From the NCBI GenBank assembly GCA_014380615.1, contig JACMJM010000010.1, positions 62,001-126,000 of the forward strand: DNA of 64,000 bases, in the 5' to 3' direction. Below, one piece after another: positions 26,811-35,426 of the stretch. The notes under the pieces are model-generated. The model saw nothing but the letters and a program-made list of their open reading frames with translations, ran no database searches and was not told the origin of the DNA. The stretch is from Sphingobacteriaceae bacterium (lineage in GTDB: Bacteria; Bacteroidota; Bacteroidia; Sphingobacteriales; Sphingobacteriaceae). Both the position numbers and the translations under genes were made by a program. The stretch's first letter is position 1. Every line of letters begins with the position of its first letter.

Positions 26811-27815
26811 ATGAGGGATTTAAGTGATATACGTTTTCTATTCTTGATTTAGCGACGGTAGTAAAGGGGCAAACTCCCACAGATACATTTATACATAGCC
26901 TTGATCTGGCCAGACTAGCCGAAAACCTAGGATACAACCCGTTACTGGTTTGCCGAGCATCATAATATGATAAGTGTTGCCAGTTCGGCCACGGCGGTTC
27001 TTATTGGATATATTGCCGGAGGCACCTCTAAAATAAGGGTAGGATCTGGCGGGATTATGCTTCCCAATCATTCACCGCTTATAGTAGCAGAACAATTCGG
27101 AACACTTGCTTCCATCTATCCCGGAAGGATAGACCTGGGATTAGGCAGGGCACCCGGAACAGATCAGGTTACCGCAAAAGCAATCCGCGGCGAAAATTTC
27201 GAAACTGTACACAGCTTTCCACGTGATGTGCGGCAGCTTCAGCTTCTTTTTTCTAATGAGAACAGTGCCAATGAGGTTCGGGCCATACCTGGTGAAGGCC
27301 TTGATATTCCGATATGGATACTGGGTTCGAGCACCGATAGCGCCAAACTAGCTGCTGCTATGGGCCTGCCTTACGCTTTTGCGAGCCATTTCGCACCTGC
27401 GTATTTTCAAAGCGCTATTGATATTTATCGCCAGAATTTCAAGCCCTCCGAATATCTTGCAGAACCTTATGTTATGGCCTGTGTAAATGTTGTAGCGGCT
27501 GATACAGATGCTGAAGCAAATTATCTTGCTACTTCTGTACAGCAATTTTTTATGGGGGTAGTTACCGGAAAGCGGGATCTTTTACCCCCGCCGGTAGAAA
27601 ACATGGCGAATGTTTGGACGGTGTATGAGGAGGCTGCGGTAAAACAGATGCTTCGTTATTCGTTCATCGGCGGGCCCGAAACTATCGAGCGGGACCTTCG
27701 CTCTTTTATTGACGACACTAAGGTGAATGAGATAATGGCTACCTCTCACATTTTCGAACATACCGCTAAATTAAGATCGTATGAGTTGTTCGCCAAAGCT
27801 TTTAACCAGAGCTGA
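26811..27815 (+). pseudogene. LLM-class flavin-dependent oxidoreductase with two compensating frameshifts
   Basis: From the ATG at 26811 the frame reads MRDLSDIRF, then must shift to read SILDLATVVKGQTPTDTF and [10 protein letters not shown], then shift back to [20 protein letters not shown] and run open to 27815. The first lesion fits loss of one T in CGTTTT(T)CT, the second gain of one C in AAC(C)CG. The joined product (about 334 residues) is a normal bacterial-luciferase-like monooxygenase with [20 protein letters not shown] and [17 protein letters not shown]. Both indels lie in short homopolymers, so a sequencing artefact is a real alternative to pseudogenisation. If the indels are real, translation from the internal ATG at 26967 would lack the first strand of the barrel. 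Confidence 0.8.
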
Positions 27816-27866
27816 AGGGTTTGAGTTTTCCTCAATTACTGTTACCTTAATTATTAAATTGGAATT

Positions 27867-28784
27867 ATGCTTGATATTGTAATAGAAGCCCGCAAAGCCT
27901 CCATAGCTCCGGGCATGGATGTGAAGAGAATTCTTCCTTACCGTCTTCACCGGATGATTGGCCCCTTTATTTTTATGGATCATGCTGGTCCGGTAGCTAT
28001 TCAGCCTTCCGTCAGCACCTCAATGGACGTATTGCCACATCCCCACATCGGTCTTTCTACGGTAAGTTATTTATTCGGCGGACAAGTTACACATCGCGAC
28101 AGCCTGGGTGTAGAGCAGGTAATTCGGCCCGGGGAAGTTAACTGGATGACTGCCGGAAAAGGAATCTCTCATTCGGAGCGTTTTGAGGATCCCTCTGTAT
28201 TGGCTGGTGGAAAGCTTGAACTTATTCAAACCTGGGTTGCGCTGCCTGAAAAAGATGAAGAATCGGAGCCGGCTTTTGATAATTATAAGGCGGATGAACT
28301 GCCTGTTTTTACAGATACAGGTGTTTGGATGAGACTTATCGCCGGCAATGCTTATGGTTTAAATAACCAGGTGAAAACACATTCTCCCTTATTTTATATT
28401 CACGTAGTTCTCCAAAAAGGCGCCCATTTCGGCTTGCCGCATGAGCATCCGGAACGGGGTGTTTACATAGCCAAAGGTAGTTTGGAAGTATCTGGCGTGG
28501 CATATCCCGCGGGCCAATTGCTCGTTTTTTCGAATGGAGTGGATCCGCTCATTATCGCACGCGAACCATCTGTGCTGATGTTGTTAGGTGGAGAGCATTT
28601 GGGGCAAAGGCACATCTGGTGGAATTTTGTTTCATCCCGAAAGGAACGCATAGAACAAGCGAAGGCCGATTGGAAGGAGGGAAGAATTAGTTTGCCTCCC
28701 ACGGATAATACAGAGTTTGTTCCGCTTCCGGAAGATCATAGAAACAATACGGCCGGTAATCCGCCTCCGGAGGCCTTGTCGTAG
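27867..28784 (+). CDS. Pirin family bicupin protein
   Basis: A 305-residue cytoplasmic bicupin. The N-terminal cupin metal site is PHPHIGLSTVSYLFGGQVTH with spaced His residues, followed by the pirin hallmark EVNWMTAGKGISHSER and the C-terminal pirin domain (LPHEHPERGVYIAKGSLEVS). Bacterial pirins include quercetinase-active and regulatory members; the role here is not predictable. It lies 52 bp downstream of the luciferase-like pseudogene and could have shared its transcript. Confidence 0.92.
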   Translation: MLDIVIEARKASIAPGMDVKRILPYRLHRMIGPFIFMDHAGPVAIQPSVSTSMDVLPHPHIGLSTVSYLFGGQVTHRDSLGVEQVIRPGEVNWMTAGKGISHSERFEDPSVLAGGKLELIQTWVALPEKDEESEPAFDNYKADELPVFTDTGVWMRLIAGNAYGLNNQVKTHSPLFYIHVVLQKGAHFGLPHEHPERGVYIAKGSLEVSGVAYPAGQLLVFSNGVDPLIIAREPSVLMLLGGEHLGQRHIWWNFVSSRKERIEQAKADWKEGRISLPPTDNTEFVPLPEDHRNNTAGNPPPEALS

Positions 28785-28919
28785 TTCATGTATTGATATA
28801 CCGAAGCTTTACCGTTTTTCGGGGTAGATCGGAGGATCTGTGTGACATTGCCGTTTTCTTTTTTCATACGAATTAAGAATTTATTATATTGCAGTACACA
28901 CACTAACACACTTATCGTT

Positions 28920-29511
28920 ATGAAAAAGTTTACTCTGATCATTTTAATGGTTTTTGTATGCGCTTTATTAAACGCCCAAACCATTTCCCAGGCACATTTT
29001 AGAATTTCCAATAAGTCTAAGGGATTTCGTTCCATCGACTTATTAATAAATGACACCTTTTGGATCGGGTTGAGTGGCGAGGGTACGATCCGGTACATTG
29101 AATCGGATAAGGGTGAAACGTTAAGCCGTTTCCAACTTGAGAGCCCTGGGTATCCCAATTCGTTTTTACGATCAGTTTGATATTCACGACTCGCCGGGTA
29201 AAATTAAATCGATTGGTGATATCCAGATTAAGTATAACAATACCTTTGATATCCATGATGAAGCCGGGAGCTTCAAATCGATAGGAGATCTGAAAATAAA
29301 GTACTATAACACGTTTGATATTCACGACCCACGTGGGAAGGTAAAATCGGTAGGTGATGTACTGGTGAAATATTACAATACCTTTGATATAACCAGCCGT
29401 TTTGGCGACATTAAAGATATCTCAGGAAATAGCAGAGCGCTCTCTGTAACTGGAGGGAGAGGCAACGGATCGCAGATTCCTGCCTCAGAAAGATATTCAC
29501 CCAATAACTAA
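28920..29511 (+). pseudogene. Secreted protein with 23-residue FDIHD repeats, frameshifted
   Basis: A signal peptide (MKKFTLIILMVFVCALLNAQ) starts at 28920; the frame ends at 29180, while the sequel continues in the +1 frame to 29511. The change falls between about 29137 and 29165; removing one A from CCCAATTCG gives the expected PGYPIRFYDQFDIHD. The second part has three near-perfect 23-residue repeats of the type FDIHDxxGKxKSIGDxxIKYYNT starting at 29172, 29241 and 29310, and a partial fourth. No known family recognised; the repeats look like stacked beta-hairpins. Either a pseudogene, a sequencing error or, less likely, a programmed shift. Confidence 0.65.
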
Positions 29512-29530
29512 AAATATGATTGCGGAACTG

Positions 29531-29632
29531 GAACGCGTTATCCGTTAGGGATTGCAGCGGAAAGCCCGCACCCGCCAGCTGGCGGAGAGGACTTGCAGCG
29601 AAAAGCCCGCCCGCAGGGAACGGCCAACCAAA
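29531..29632. repeat. Dispersed GC-rich intergenic repeat (two half-units)
   Basis: Two near-identical blocks TTGCAGCGGAAAGCCCGC (29552-29569) and TTGCAGCGAAAAGCCCGC (29593-29610), separated by a CCGCCAGCTGGCGG palindrome (29573-29586), stand out as GC-rich in an AT-rich gap. The whole is preceded by CGTTATCCGTTAGGGA. No promoter or open frame. I recall similar blocks in intergenic regions of other Bacteroidota genomes, but this was not checked. Confidence 0.6.
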
Positions 29633-29710
29633 CAGTGTTTGTAATAAAAATCAAAATTCCAAGTTATCAAATTAGCTAAATACATATTTTAGCCAGATTA
29701 ACCGATACTT

Positions 29711-31627
29711 ATGCGTTCGATCAAATTAGGTACTCTTTTTCTTTTTAGTTTATTAAGTTTTACGGCCTTGGGGCAGGAGCAGGAAGATAAAATAGCTATC
29801 ATTCCAGAGCCGGTTGAACTGGCTCGCACCGAAGGTTTTTTTATTTTACCCGAAGAAATTACCATAAAATCCGCGTCGACCCCGGAGGTTCAAAATACGG
29901 TAAATCTGTTGAGGAAGCGAATTACCACAACTACCGGTGCAAGGGTAAATTTGAGTACAAAAGATGATGCCATCATCAGGCTGCAATTAAATACTGTGGG
30001 CGACCTTGTTTTAGGAAAAGAAGGATACCGTTTGCAGGTAGACCATAAAACCATTTTAATTAAAGCTAACCAGCCTGCCGGATTGTTTTACGGCGTACAA
30101 TCGCTGTTGCAATTGTTCCCGAAAGAAATTGAGAGCGAGAAACTTATCAGAAAAACTTCATGGCGGCTGCCCTGTGTAACGATTACCGATTACCCCAGAT
30201 TTGACTGGCGGGGCTTGATGTTTGATGTTTCGAGACACTTTTTTACCAAAGCCGATGTGAAAAAGTACATCGATAACATGGTGAAGTATAAATACAACCT
30301 GTTACACCTGCATTTAACCGATGATGAGGGTTGGCGGATTGAAATTAAAAGCTATCCTAAACTTACCCAGATAGGAGCCTGGCGGGTTAATAAAACCGGA
30401 CAGTTCGGAACATTTTCGGCTCCGCTACCTAACGAGCCAAGGGATTATGGCGGTTTTTTTACCCAGGAAGATATTAAGGAACTGATAAAATACGCTTCAG
30501 ACCGTTTTGTAAATATTTTACCTGAAATCGACGTGCCCGGACATAGCCTTGCCGCAATCGTGTCTTACCCCGAATTATCGTGTACCCCGGGGGTTGAGAA
30601 ATATTCTGTCCGCTCGGGCGAGGCTATTATGGACTGGTCGCGAGGAGCACCTCCGATCGCTTTGATCGATAATACACTGTGCCCCGCAAATGAACGTGTT
30701 TATACCTTTTTAGATACTGTAATAACGGAGATTGCGGCCCTGTTTCCGTTTGAATATATCCATATGGGAGGAGATGAGGCTCCGCATAACTTTTGGCAAA
30801 AAAATCCCTCGGTTAAGGAGCTTATGCTAAGAGAAGGGCTTAAAACCATGGAAGAAGTGCAGGGCTATTTTACCCGGAGGGTTGAAGCTATTGTGCAATC
30901 TAAAGGGAAAAAATTTATAGGCTGGGATGAAATATTAAGCGGCGGCCCTTCGCAATCTACCGCTGTAATGAGCTGGCGAGGAGTGGAAGGCGGTATAAAA
31001 GCTGCGAATATGGGGCACGAAGTGGTGATGAGCCCAAGTACTTATGCTTACCTGGATTATATGCAGGGCGATGTAGCCATTGAACCTAAGATTTACGCTT
31101 CTTTACGGTTAAACAAATCTTACCAGTTTGACCCGGGTGAGGGGATAACTGACTTGAAATTTATTAAGGGCGGACAGGCTAATTTGTGGACCGAAAATAT
31201 TTATAACATGCGTCATGCCGAATACATGACCTGGCCCCGCGGGCTGGCTATCGCCGAATCGGTATGGTCGCCGGTGAGTAAAAAAAGCTGGACAAGTTTT
31301 TATGGTAAGGTAGAAGATCATTTTAAACGATTTGATATGGCTGAAGTGAAATATGCGCCTAGTATGTACGACCCGATCTTTTTATCGACCACCGGCCCGG
31401 AAAATACGCTGAGAGTGGAGCTTAGTACCGAAATTCCGGGCCTCGATATCCATTACACTTTTGATAATTCATTTCCCGACCAGTTTTATCCTAAATATAT
31501 GGCACCGCTTATAGTTCCAAAAGATGCCGGTACGCTGAAGGTTATAACCTACCGCGACGGAAAACCGATAGGCCGGTTAATTACCATGCAGGTGAGTGAA
31601 TTAAAAGCGAGGATAAAGAAAAAATAG
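29711..31627 (+). CDS. Beta-N-acetylhexosaminidase, GH20
   Basis: A secreted 638-residue enzyme that removes terminal N-acetylglucosamine or -galactosamine from glycans. A signal peptide (LGTLFLFSLLSFTALGQ) is followed by the GH20b domain (about 25-155), the GH20 TIM barrel (about 160-510) with the catalytic Asp-Glu pair D355/E356 in HMGGDEAPHNFW, and a C-terminal chitobiase-type domain (DIHYTFDNSFPDQFYP). Length and arrangement are normal. Monocistronic; followed by a long gap with an HPP remnant and repeats. Together with GH28 and DUF4838 it indicates polysaccharide scavenging. Confidence 0.95.
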   Translation: MRSIKLGTLFLFSLLSFTALGQEQEDKIAIIPEPVELARTEGFFILPEEITIKSASTPEVQNTVNLLRKRITTTTGARVNLSTKDDAIIRLQLNTVGDLVLGKEGYRLQVDHKTILIKANQPAGLFYGVQSLLQLFPKEIESEKLIRKTSWRLPCVTITDYPRFDWRGLMFDVSRHFFTKADVKKYIDNMVKYKYNLLHLHLTDDEGWRIEIKSYPKLTQIGAWRVNKTGQFGTFSAPLPNEPRDYGGFFTQEDIKELIKYASDRFVNILPEIDVPGHSLAAIVSYPELSCTPGVEKYSVRSGEAIMDWSRGAPPIALIDNTLCPANERVYTFLDTVITEIAALFPFEYIHMGGDEAPHNFWQKNPSVKELMLREGLKTMEEVQGYFTRRVEAIVQSKGKKFIGWDEILSGGPSQSTAVMSWRGVEGGIKAANMGHEVVMSPSTYAYLDYMQGDVAIEPKIYASLRLNKSYQFDPGEGITDLKFIKGGQANLWTENIYNMRHAEYMTWPRGLAIAESVWSPVSKKSWTSFYGKVEDHFKRFDMAEVKYAPSMYDPIFLSTTGPENTLRVELSTEIPGLDIHYTFDNSFPDQFYPKYMAPLIVPKDAGTLKVITYRDGKPIGRLITMQVSELKARIKKK

Positions 31628-31679
31628 ATGTAAGTTTTGGCTACTGCCGCCTCAATCGTAACAACCGGGCGATGATTTA

Positions 31680-31882
31680 CCTGTATCTTGTCTTCCAGGC
31701 TCCGAATGAACCGATAAGGACATGTTATCGCTTGCGAAAAGAACTTATTTGCGTTAGCCGATTAACGCAATTCCGCGAAATACTCCCAAAAATGTCCAGA
31801 TATGCTCGTTTACATCATTCAGTGTTTCTTTGTAAAGTATATAACGGGTTCTTCTAACGTGGCGCCTAATTCTCTTCCTCAT
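31680..31882 (-). pseudogene. Remnant of an HPP-family membrane protein gene
   Basis: Minus-strand translation from an ATG at 31882 gives a basic N-terminus, then RYILYKETLNDVNEHIWTFL, GVFRGIALIG and a stop at 31754-31756. About 40 bp further on, another frame reads LIGSFGAW (31695-31718) before a stop. Basic N-terminus, a conserved aromatic pre-helix, GIALIG and LIGSFGA are the features of HPP-family proteins (two-helix repeats). The rest of the gene is absent, replaced by the GH20 3' flank. Assignment rests on short motifs and is therefore moderate. Confidence 0.45.
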
Positions 31883-31967
31883 CTTCGCTGGGCAAAAAAA
31901 TAGAAAATCTACCAGCTCGAAATGATACCCTTAAAATTCTGATTGAAAAGATCATTATAGCACAAGC

Positions 31968-32500
31968 AAGGCCTTTGCGATCTTTGCGTATTCTAACTTC
32001 GCGATCTTTGCGCGAAAATTTAAAAAGGTTCACGCAAAGCAAAATAAGGAGAAAACACGCGAAGAGCGCAAAGAAATTCTGGCTCTAAGGCTAATTAACC
32101 CCATGCAAAGCTTTTGCGATCTTTGCACGAAAATTTAAAAAGGTTCACGCAAAGCAAAATAAGGGTAAAACACGCAAAGAGCGCAAAGAAATTCTGGCTG
32201 GAAGGCTAATTAACCTCATGCAAAGCCTTTGCGATCTTTGCGCGAAAATTTAAAAAGGTTCACGCAAAGCAAAATAAGGGTAAAACACGCAAAGAGCGCA
32301 AAGAAACTCTGGCTGGAAGGCTAATTAACCCCATGCAAAGCCTTTGCGATCTTTGCGCGAAAATTTAAAAAGGTTCACGCAAAGCAAAATAAGGAGAAAA
32401 CACGCGAAGAGCGCAAAGAAACTCTGGAAGGCTAATTAACCCCCATGCAAAGCCTTTACGATCTTTGCGTATTCCAACTTTGTGATCTTTGCGTGAAAAT
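31968..32500. repeat. 115-bp tandem repeat array with internal inverted repeats
   Basis: The block GGTTCACGCAAAGCAAAATA recurs at 32028, 32143, 32258 and 32373, an exact period of 115 bp. Each unit contains CTTTGCGATCTTTGCGCG and the opposite-sense CACGCAAAGAGCGCAAAG, so it can fold into stem-loops, plus GGCTAATTAACC. There are about four near-complete copies with partial copies at both edges, differing by few substitutions. No open frame runs through it. It is GC/AT mixed and unlike the flanks. Confidence 0.85.
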
Positions 32501-32706
32501 TTTCAGTAAGCAGGTTGCACATAAAGTTTATAAAGAAAAGTACCCTAAAAAAGATGGTGGCTGGTTGAGAGCGCTAAAGACATTACTGGGATAGCCCGGC
32601 GCAAAACACCTTTTCGAAAAAACATCGATTTCAGGGTTGATTATTTAATTGACAGGCGAAAAATCTCCCTAATGATTTATACATTTATCCCGTATAAAAA
32701 CCGCGT

Positions 32707-32928
32707 ATGAGCAATAATGATGTCATGAAGAAACTTAGGGTAGCGATGAAGTTTACCGATGATGATATTATACATGTTTTGAGCCTGGTAGATTTCAGAA
32801 TCAGTAAAACTGAGCTTGGCGCAATTTTCCGTAAAGATGATCATCCGAATTTTAAGCCTTGCGGCGATCAGATCCTGAGAAACTTTTTGAACGGGTTAAT
32901 TATCTACAAAAGAGGAGTGAAAGAGTAA
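32707..32928 (+). CDS. DUF1456-family protein, single-repeat form
   Basis: A 73-residue cytoplasmic protein. It matches one repeat of DUF1456 (YehS-like): NNDVMKKLRVAMKFTDDDII, FRISKTELGAIFRKD and CGDQILRNFLNGLIIYKRG. The E. coli-type protein has two such repeats in about 156 residues; here the gene encodes only one and then ends in a natural stop. No second copy was seen downstream. Function of the family is unknown. It stands alone between the 115-bp array and a convergent gene. Confidence 0.8.
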   Translation: MSNNDVMKKLRVAMKFTDDDIIHVLSLVDFRISKTELGAIFRKDDHPNFKPCGDQILRNFLNGLIIYKRGVKE

Positions 32929-32941
32929 GCAATTCTTAGTT

Positions 32942-33349
32942 TTAAGGGTTAATCTTCGCGAAAACCAGTCCCGCCACCACGGCCTGAAATAATCCGTAAA
33001 AAAACCAGCTCAATACCATCACAATGGTAATATCAAGGGAACTGAACGTGATCCACATTACAGGGAGCAAGGCAACAATAGCATAAACGCATCCAAATTC
33101 GAGCCCTCGCAGTGCGAAGGGCCCTTCAAACAAGGGTTTAAAGCGTTCCCAAAACCACGATAAAGCAAAGCTGATAATAAAAGCGTGGAGATAGAAAAGC
33201 ACGTCACGGCTTCCGTCGGAATTGAACAAGGGATTATTGTAAACTATAAAAAGTTCAGGTATGAAATTTATGGCAAGAAATAAGCCGCCATAACTTACTA
33301 TAAATAAAATTATACCAGCAATTAAGCCTGAAACAAGAACTTTTTTCAT
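32942..33349 (-). CDS. Four-helix inner-membrane protein of unknown function
   Basis: 135 residues with four hydrophobic helices: VSGLIAGIILFIVSYGGLFL, VLFYLHAFIISFALSWFW, GCVYAIVALLPVMWITFS and MVLSWFFYGLFQAVVAGLVF. There are no conserved charged active-site residues beyond an arginine-lysine loop after helix 2, and no family I can name. The adjacent gene on the same strand (33369) encodes a soluble coiled-coil protein, 19 bp upstream, so the two are probably one transcript. Confidence 0.6.
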   Translation of the reverse strand: MKKVLVSGLIAGIILFIVSYGGLFLAINFIPELFIVYNNPLFNSDGSRDVLFYLHAFIISFALSWFWERFKPLFEGPFALRGLEFGCVYAIVALLPVMWITFSSLDITIVMVLSWFFYGLFQAVVAGLVFAKINP

Positions 33350-33368
33350 ATTTAAAATCAGTAAAAAA

Positions 33369-33806
33369 CTATGCTTTCTGCATTATGGCCGGTTGTTTAA
33401 ACTGTTTGCTTAAAGTAAATAGCTGGAGTTTTATTTTTCTGAAGGTTTTGATAAAATCAAAAAAATCCCCCTCTACAACCGACTGGATCGAATTAAATTC
33501 ATCTTTCTTATCCGCCAGATTCTTATCTAATATAGCACTTAGTTCGTTTTGATGGGCAATTATATTGTTTTTTAAAATCTCTTTACGGTTTTTCAGCTCT
33601 GCCAACTGCTCTTCAAGATTGTAACCTTGTTTTACTTGCAGCGAGTCGCTTGCGGGAATAAAAAAAACGTTAATGAGAGATTGAAGAAATTCGATTTCCA
33701 GTTCGAAGAAAGTAATGTCAGTGAGCCAGTGCAGGGTTAAAACAAATAATTCCTCTGTACTGCATTTGTGTGAAAAACCTGAGGATGTGTATGTTTTGGT
33801 CTCCAT
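33369..33806 (-). CDS. Coiled-coil protein of unknown function
   Basis: 145 residues without signal peptide. The centre (about 62-105: YNLEEQLAELKNRKEILKNN) is a predicted coiled coil, and the flanks are helical with many phenylalanines (FELEIEFLQSLINVFFIP, DFFDFIKTFRKIKLQLFTLS). No family recognised. It is co-directional with, and 19 bp from, the membrane protein gene at 32942, which suggests an operon of two. The ATG at 33806 is the only sensible start. Confidence 0.55.
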   Translation of the reverse strand: METKTYTSSGFSHKCSTEELFVLTLHWLTDITFFELEIEFLQSLINVFFIPASDSLQVKQGYNLEEQLAELKNRKEILKNNIIAHQNELSAILDKNLADKKDEFNSIQSVVEGDFFDFIKTFRKIKLQLFTLSKQFKQPAIMQKA

Positions 33807-34053
33807 AGAAATACCATATAAAAAGCCGAAATTATTTTAAATGCGCGAGTTGGCAGATGATATGAATTATTCAAATACGTGATAAAGATCACCGGCGGAT
33901 GATTTCAACATGTAAATACTCTCGATTAAAACCTAAGGGTGTTTTTAGGGTTTAAGATATAAATTACATTAAAGAATGATGCTTGTCATTTATGTCTGAT
34001 AAAATATTTCCATTCTTTGTTGCAGGCATTTATAGTGCCGGATATATTATTTG

Positions 34054-35361
34054 ATGATGATGAACGATATACTTAATCCGCGTTTAATGCACCCGCGAGA
34101 TCAGATTGCTCTTGTAATGAGCCGGATTTACCGAAGGGGGCTCACCACAACCTCTGGTGGAAATATTTCTATTATTGATGATAATGGCGACATCTGGATC
34201 TCGCCGTCGGCAGTAGATAAAGGAAGGCTTCAGCCCTCTGATATTGTTTGCGTTAAAAAGGACGGAACAACCGTAGGGCGCCACAAGGCATCATCGGAGT
34301 TCCCTTTTCATAAGGCAATTTATGAAATACGCCCCGATATTAAGGCTATCATTCATGCCCATCCGCCCGCACTGGTTTCTTTTAGTATTGTACGTACCAC
34401 GCCAAATACAAATATTATTACACAGGCAAGCCGCATCTGCGGGCCGGTAGGTTATGCCGAGTATGAACTTCCGGGAAGCGAAGCACTGGGAGCTAAAATA
34501 GCTGATGAGTTTACAAAAGGCTATAAAGCTGTAATTATGGAAAACCATGGTACAGTAGTAGGCGGCTGCGACCTTATGAATACTTTCGAACGATTTGAAA
34601 CGCTCGAATTTTGCGCAAGAACGATTTTATACGGAAAAGCGGTTGGCGAGCCAACCTATTTGAGCAATGAACAGGTTAATGCTTTTGATTCTCAGGTTCC
34701 CGAGCCTTTACCAGAAATGGATGAAGTATTCTATACTTCTGAAGAAAGAGAGAAGCGGCTTGAAATAGTGAATATCGTACAGCGTGCCTGCACCCAGGGG
34801 TTGATGATTAGCTCTTACGGAACAATTTCGACCCGTTGGAAAGGAAATGATTTTCTTATTACCCCAACGGATGTACCACGCTGGGATCTTCGGATTGAGG
34901 ATATTGTGCAAATTAAGGACGGTAAACGCGAGCCGGGTAAAATACCAAGCCGCACAACGTATCTGCATCAGGAAATTTATGAAAAACATCCTGAAATAAA
35001 TTCGATTATCCTTACTCAGTCGCCTTATTTAATGGCGTTTGCAGTTACCGGAGCGCAATTTAACGTGCGCACTATACCAGAAAGCTGGATCTTTTTACAG
35101 GATGTAAGCTCGCTTGAATTTGGCTCGCATTTTAAAGGCGAAACTATTATAGCAGACCTGGTTTCGAAACATAACCCGGCGGTAATTGTAAAAAATACCA
35201 GTGTGCTGGTTACCGGCGATCAGTTGCTTCAAACCTTCGATTATTTAGAAGTTGCGGAGTTCAGCGCGAAATCATTGGTTCTTTGCGCGTCAATAGGTAA
35301 TCTTGTGCCGATCAGTAACGAGCAGGTCGAAGAATTGCGTCACGCATTCATAAAGGAGTAA
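34054..35361 (+). CDS. Tandem class II aldolase/adducin-domain protein
   Basis: About 435 residues with two class II aldolase/adducin domains. The first (about 10-210) has the zinc-site motif AIIHAHPPALVSF and the NHGTVV segment (MENHGTVVGGCDL), both with histidines as in L-fuculose-phosphate aldolases. The second (about 230-430) has the same fold but the site reads SIILTQSPYLMAF, so its zinc ligands appear lost. Only the first domain should be catalytic. The start has three consecutive ATGs (34054, 34057, 34060) preceded by a TTG. Substrate unknown; a terminator follows. Confidence 0.85.
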   Translation: MMMNDILNPRLMHPRDQIALVMSRIYRRGLTTTSGGNISIIDDNGDIWISPSAVDKGRLQPSDIVCVKKDGTTVGRHKASSEFPFHKAIYEIRPDIKAIIHAHPPALVSFSIVRTTPNTNIITQASRICGPVGYAEYELPGSEALGAKIADEFTKGYKAVIMENHGTVVGGCDLMNTFERFETLEFCARTILYGKAVGEPTYLSNEQVNAFDSQVPEPLPEMDEVFYTSEEREKRLEIVNIVQRACTQGLMISSYGTISTRWKGNDFLITPTDVPRWDLRIEDIVQIKDGKREPGKIPSRTTYLHQEIYEKHPEINSIILTQSPYLMAFAVTGAQFNVRTIPESWIFLQDVSSLEFGSHFKGETIIADLVSKHNPAVIVKNTSVLVTGDQLLQTFDYLEVAEFSAKSLVLCASIGNLVPISNEQVEELRHAFIKE

Positions 35362-35384
35362 TCATTAATTTAATATATATACCC

Positions 35385-35424
35385 AAGGGACGGTTTTTTA
35401 TACAAGCCGGCCCTTTTTTATTTT
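35385..35424. terminator. Bidirectional intrinsic terminator
   Basis: Stem AAGGGACGG (35385-35393) and CCGGCCCTT (35407-35415) with one mismatch, followed by a T-run. It serves the aldolase gene from the plus strand; with its A-rich left side it may also serve the convergent exporter genes. Confidence 0.65.
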
Positions 35425-35426
35425 CA

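Noticed and set aside
28842..28919. Longer N-terminus for the FDIHD protein
   Set aside because: The 26 extra codons precede a clean signal peptide that begins at the ATG at 28920.
15655..31627. Polysaccharide utilisation locus
   Set aside because: Glycosidases are scattered and there is no SusC/SusD pair with them.
31968..32500. CRISPR-like periodic array
   Set aside because: Units of 115 bp are tandem copies without unique spacers; no cas genes nearby.
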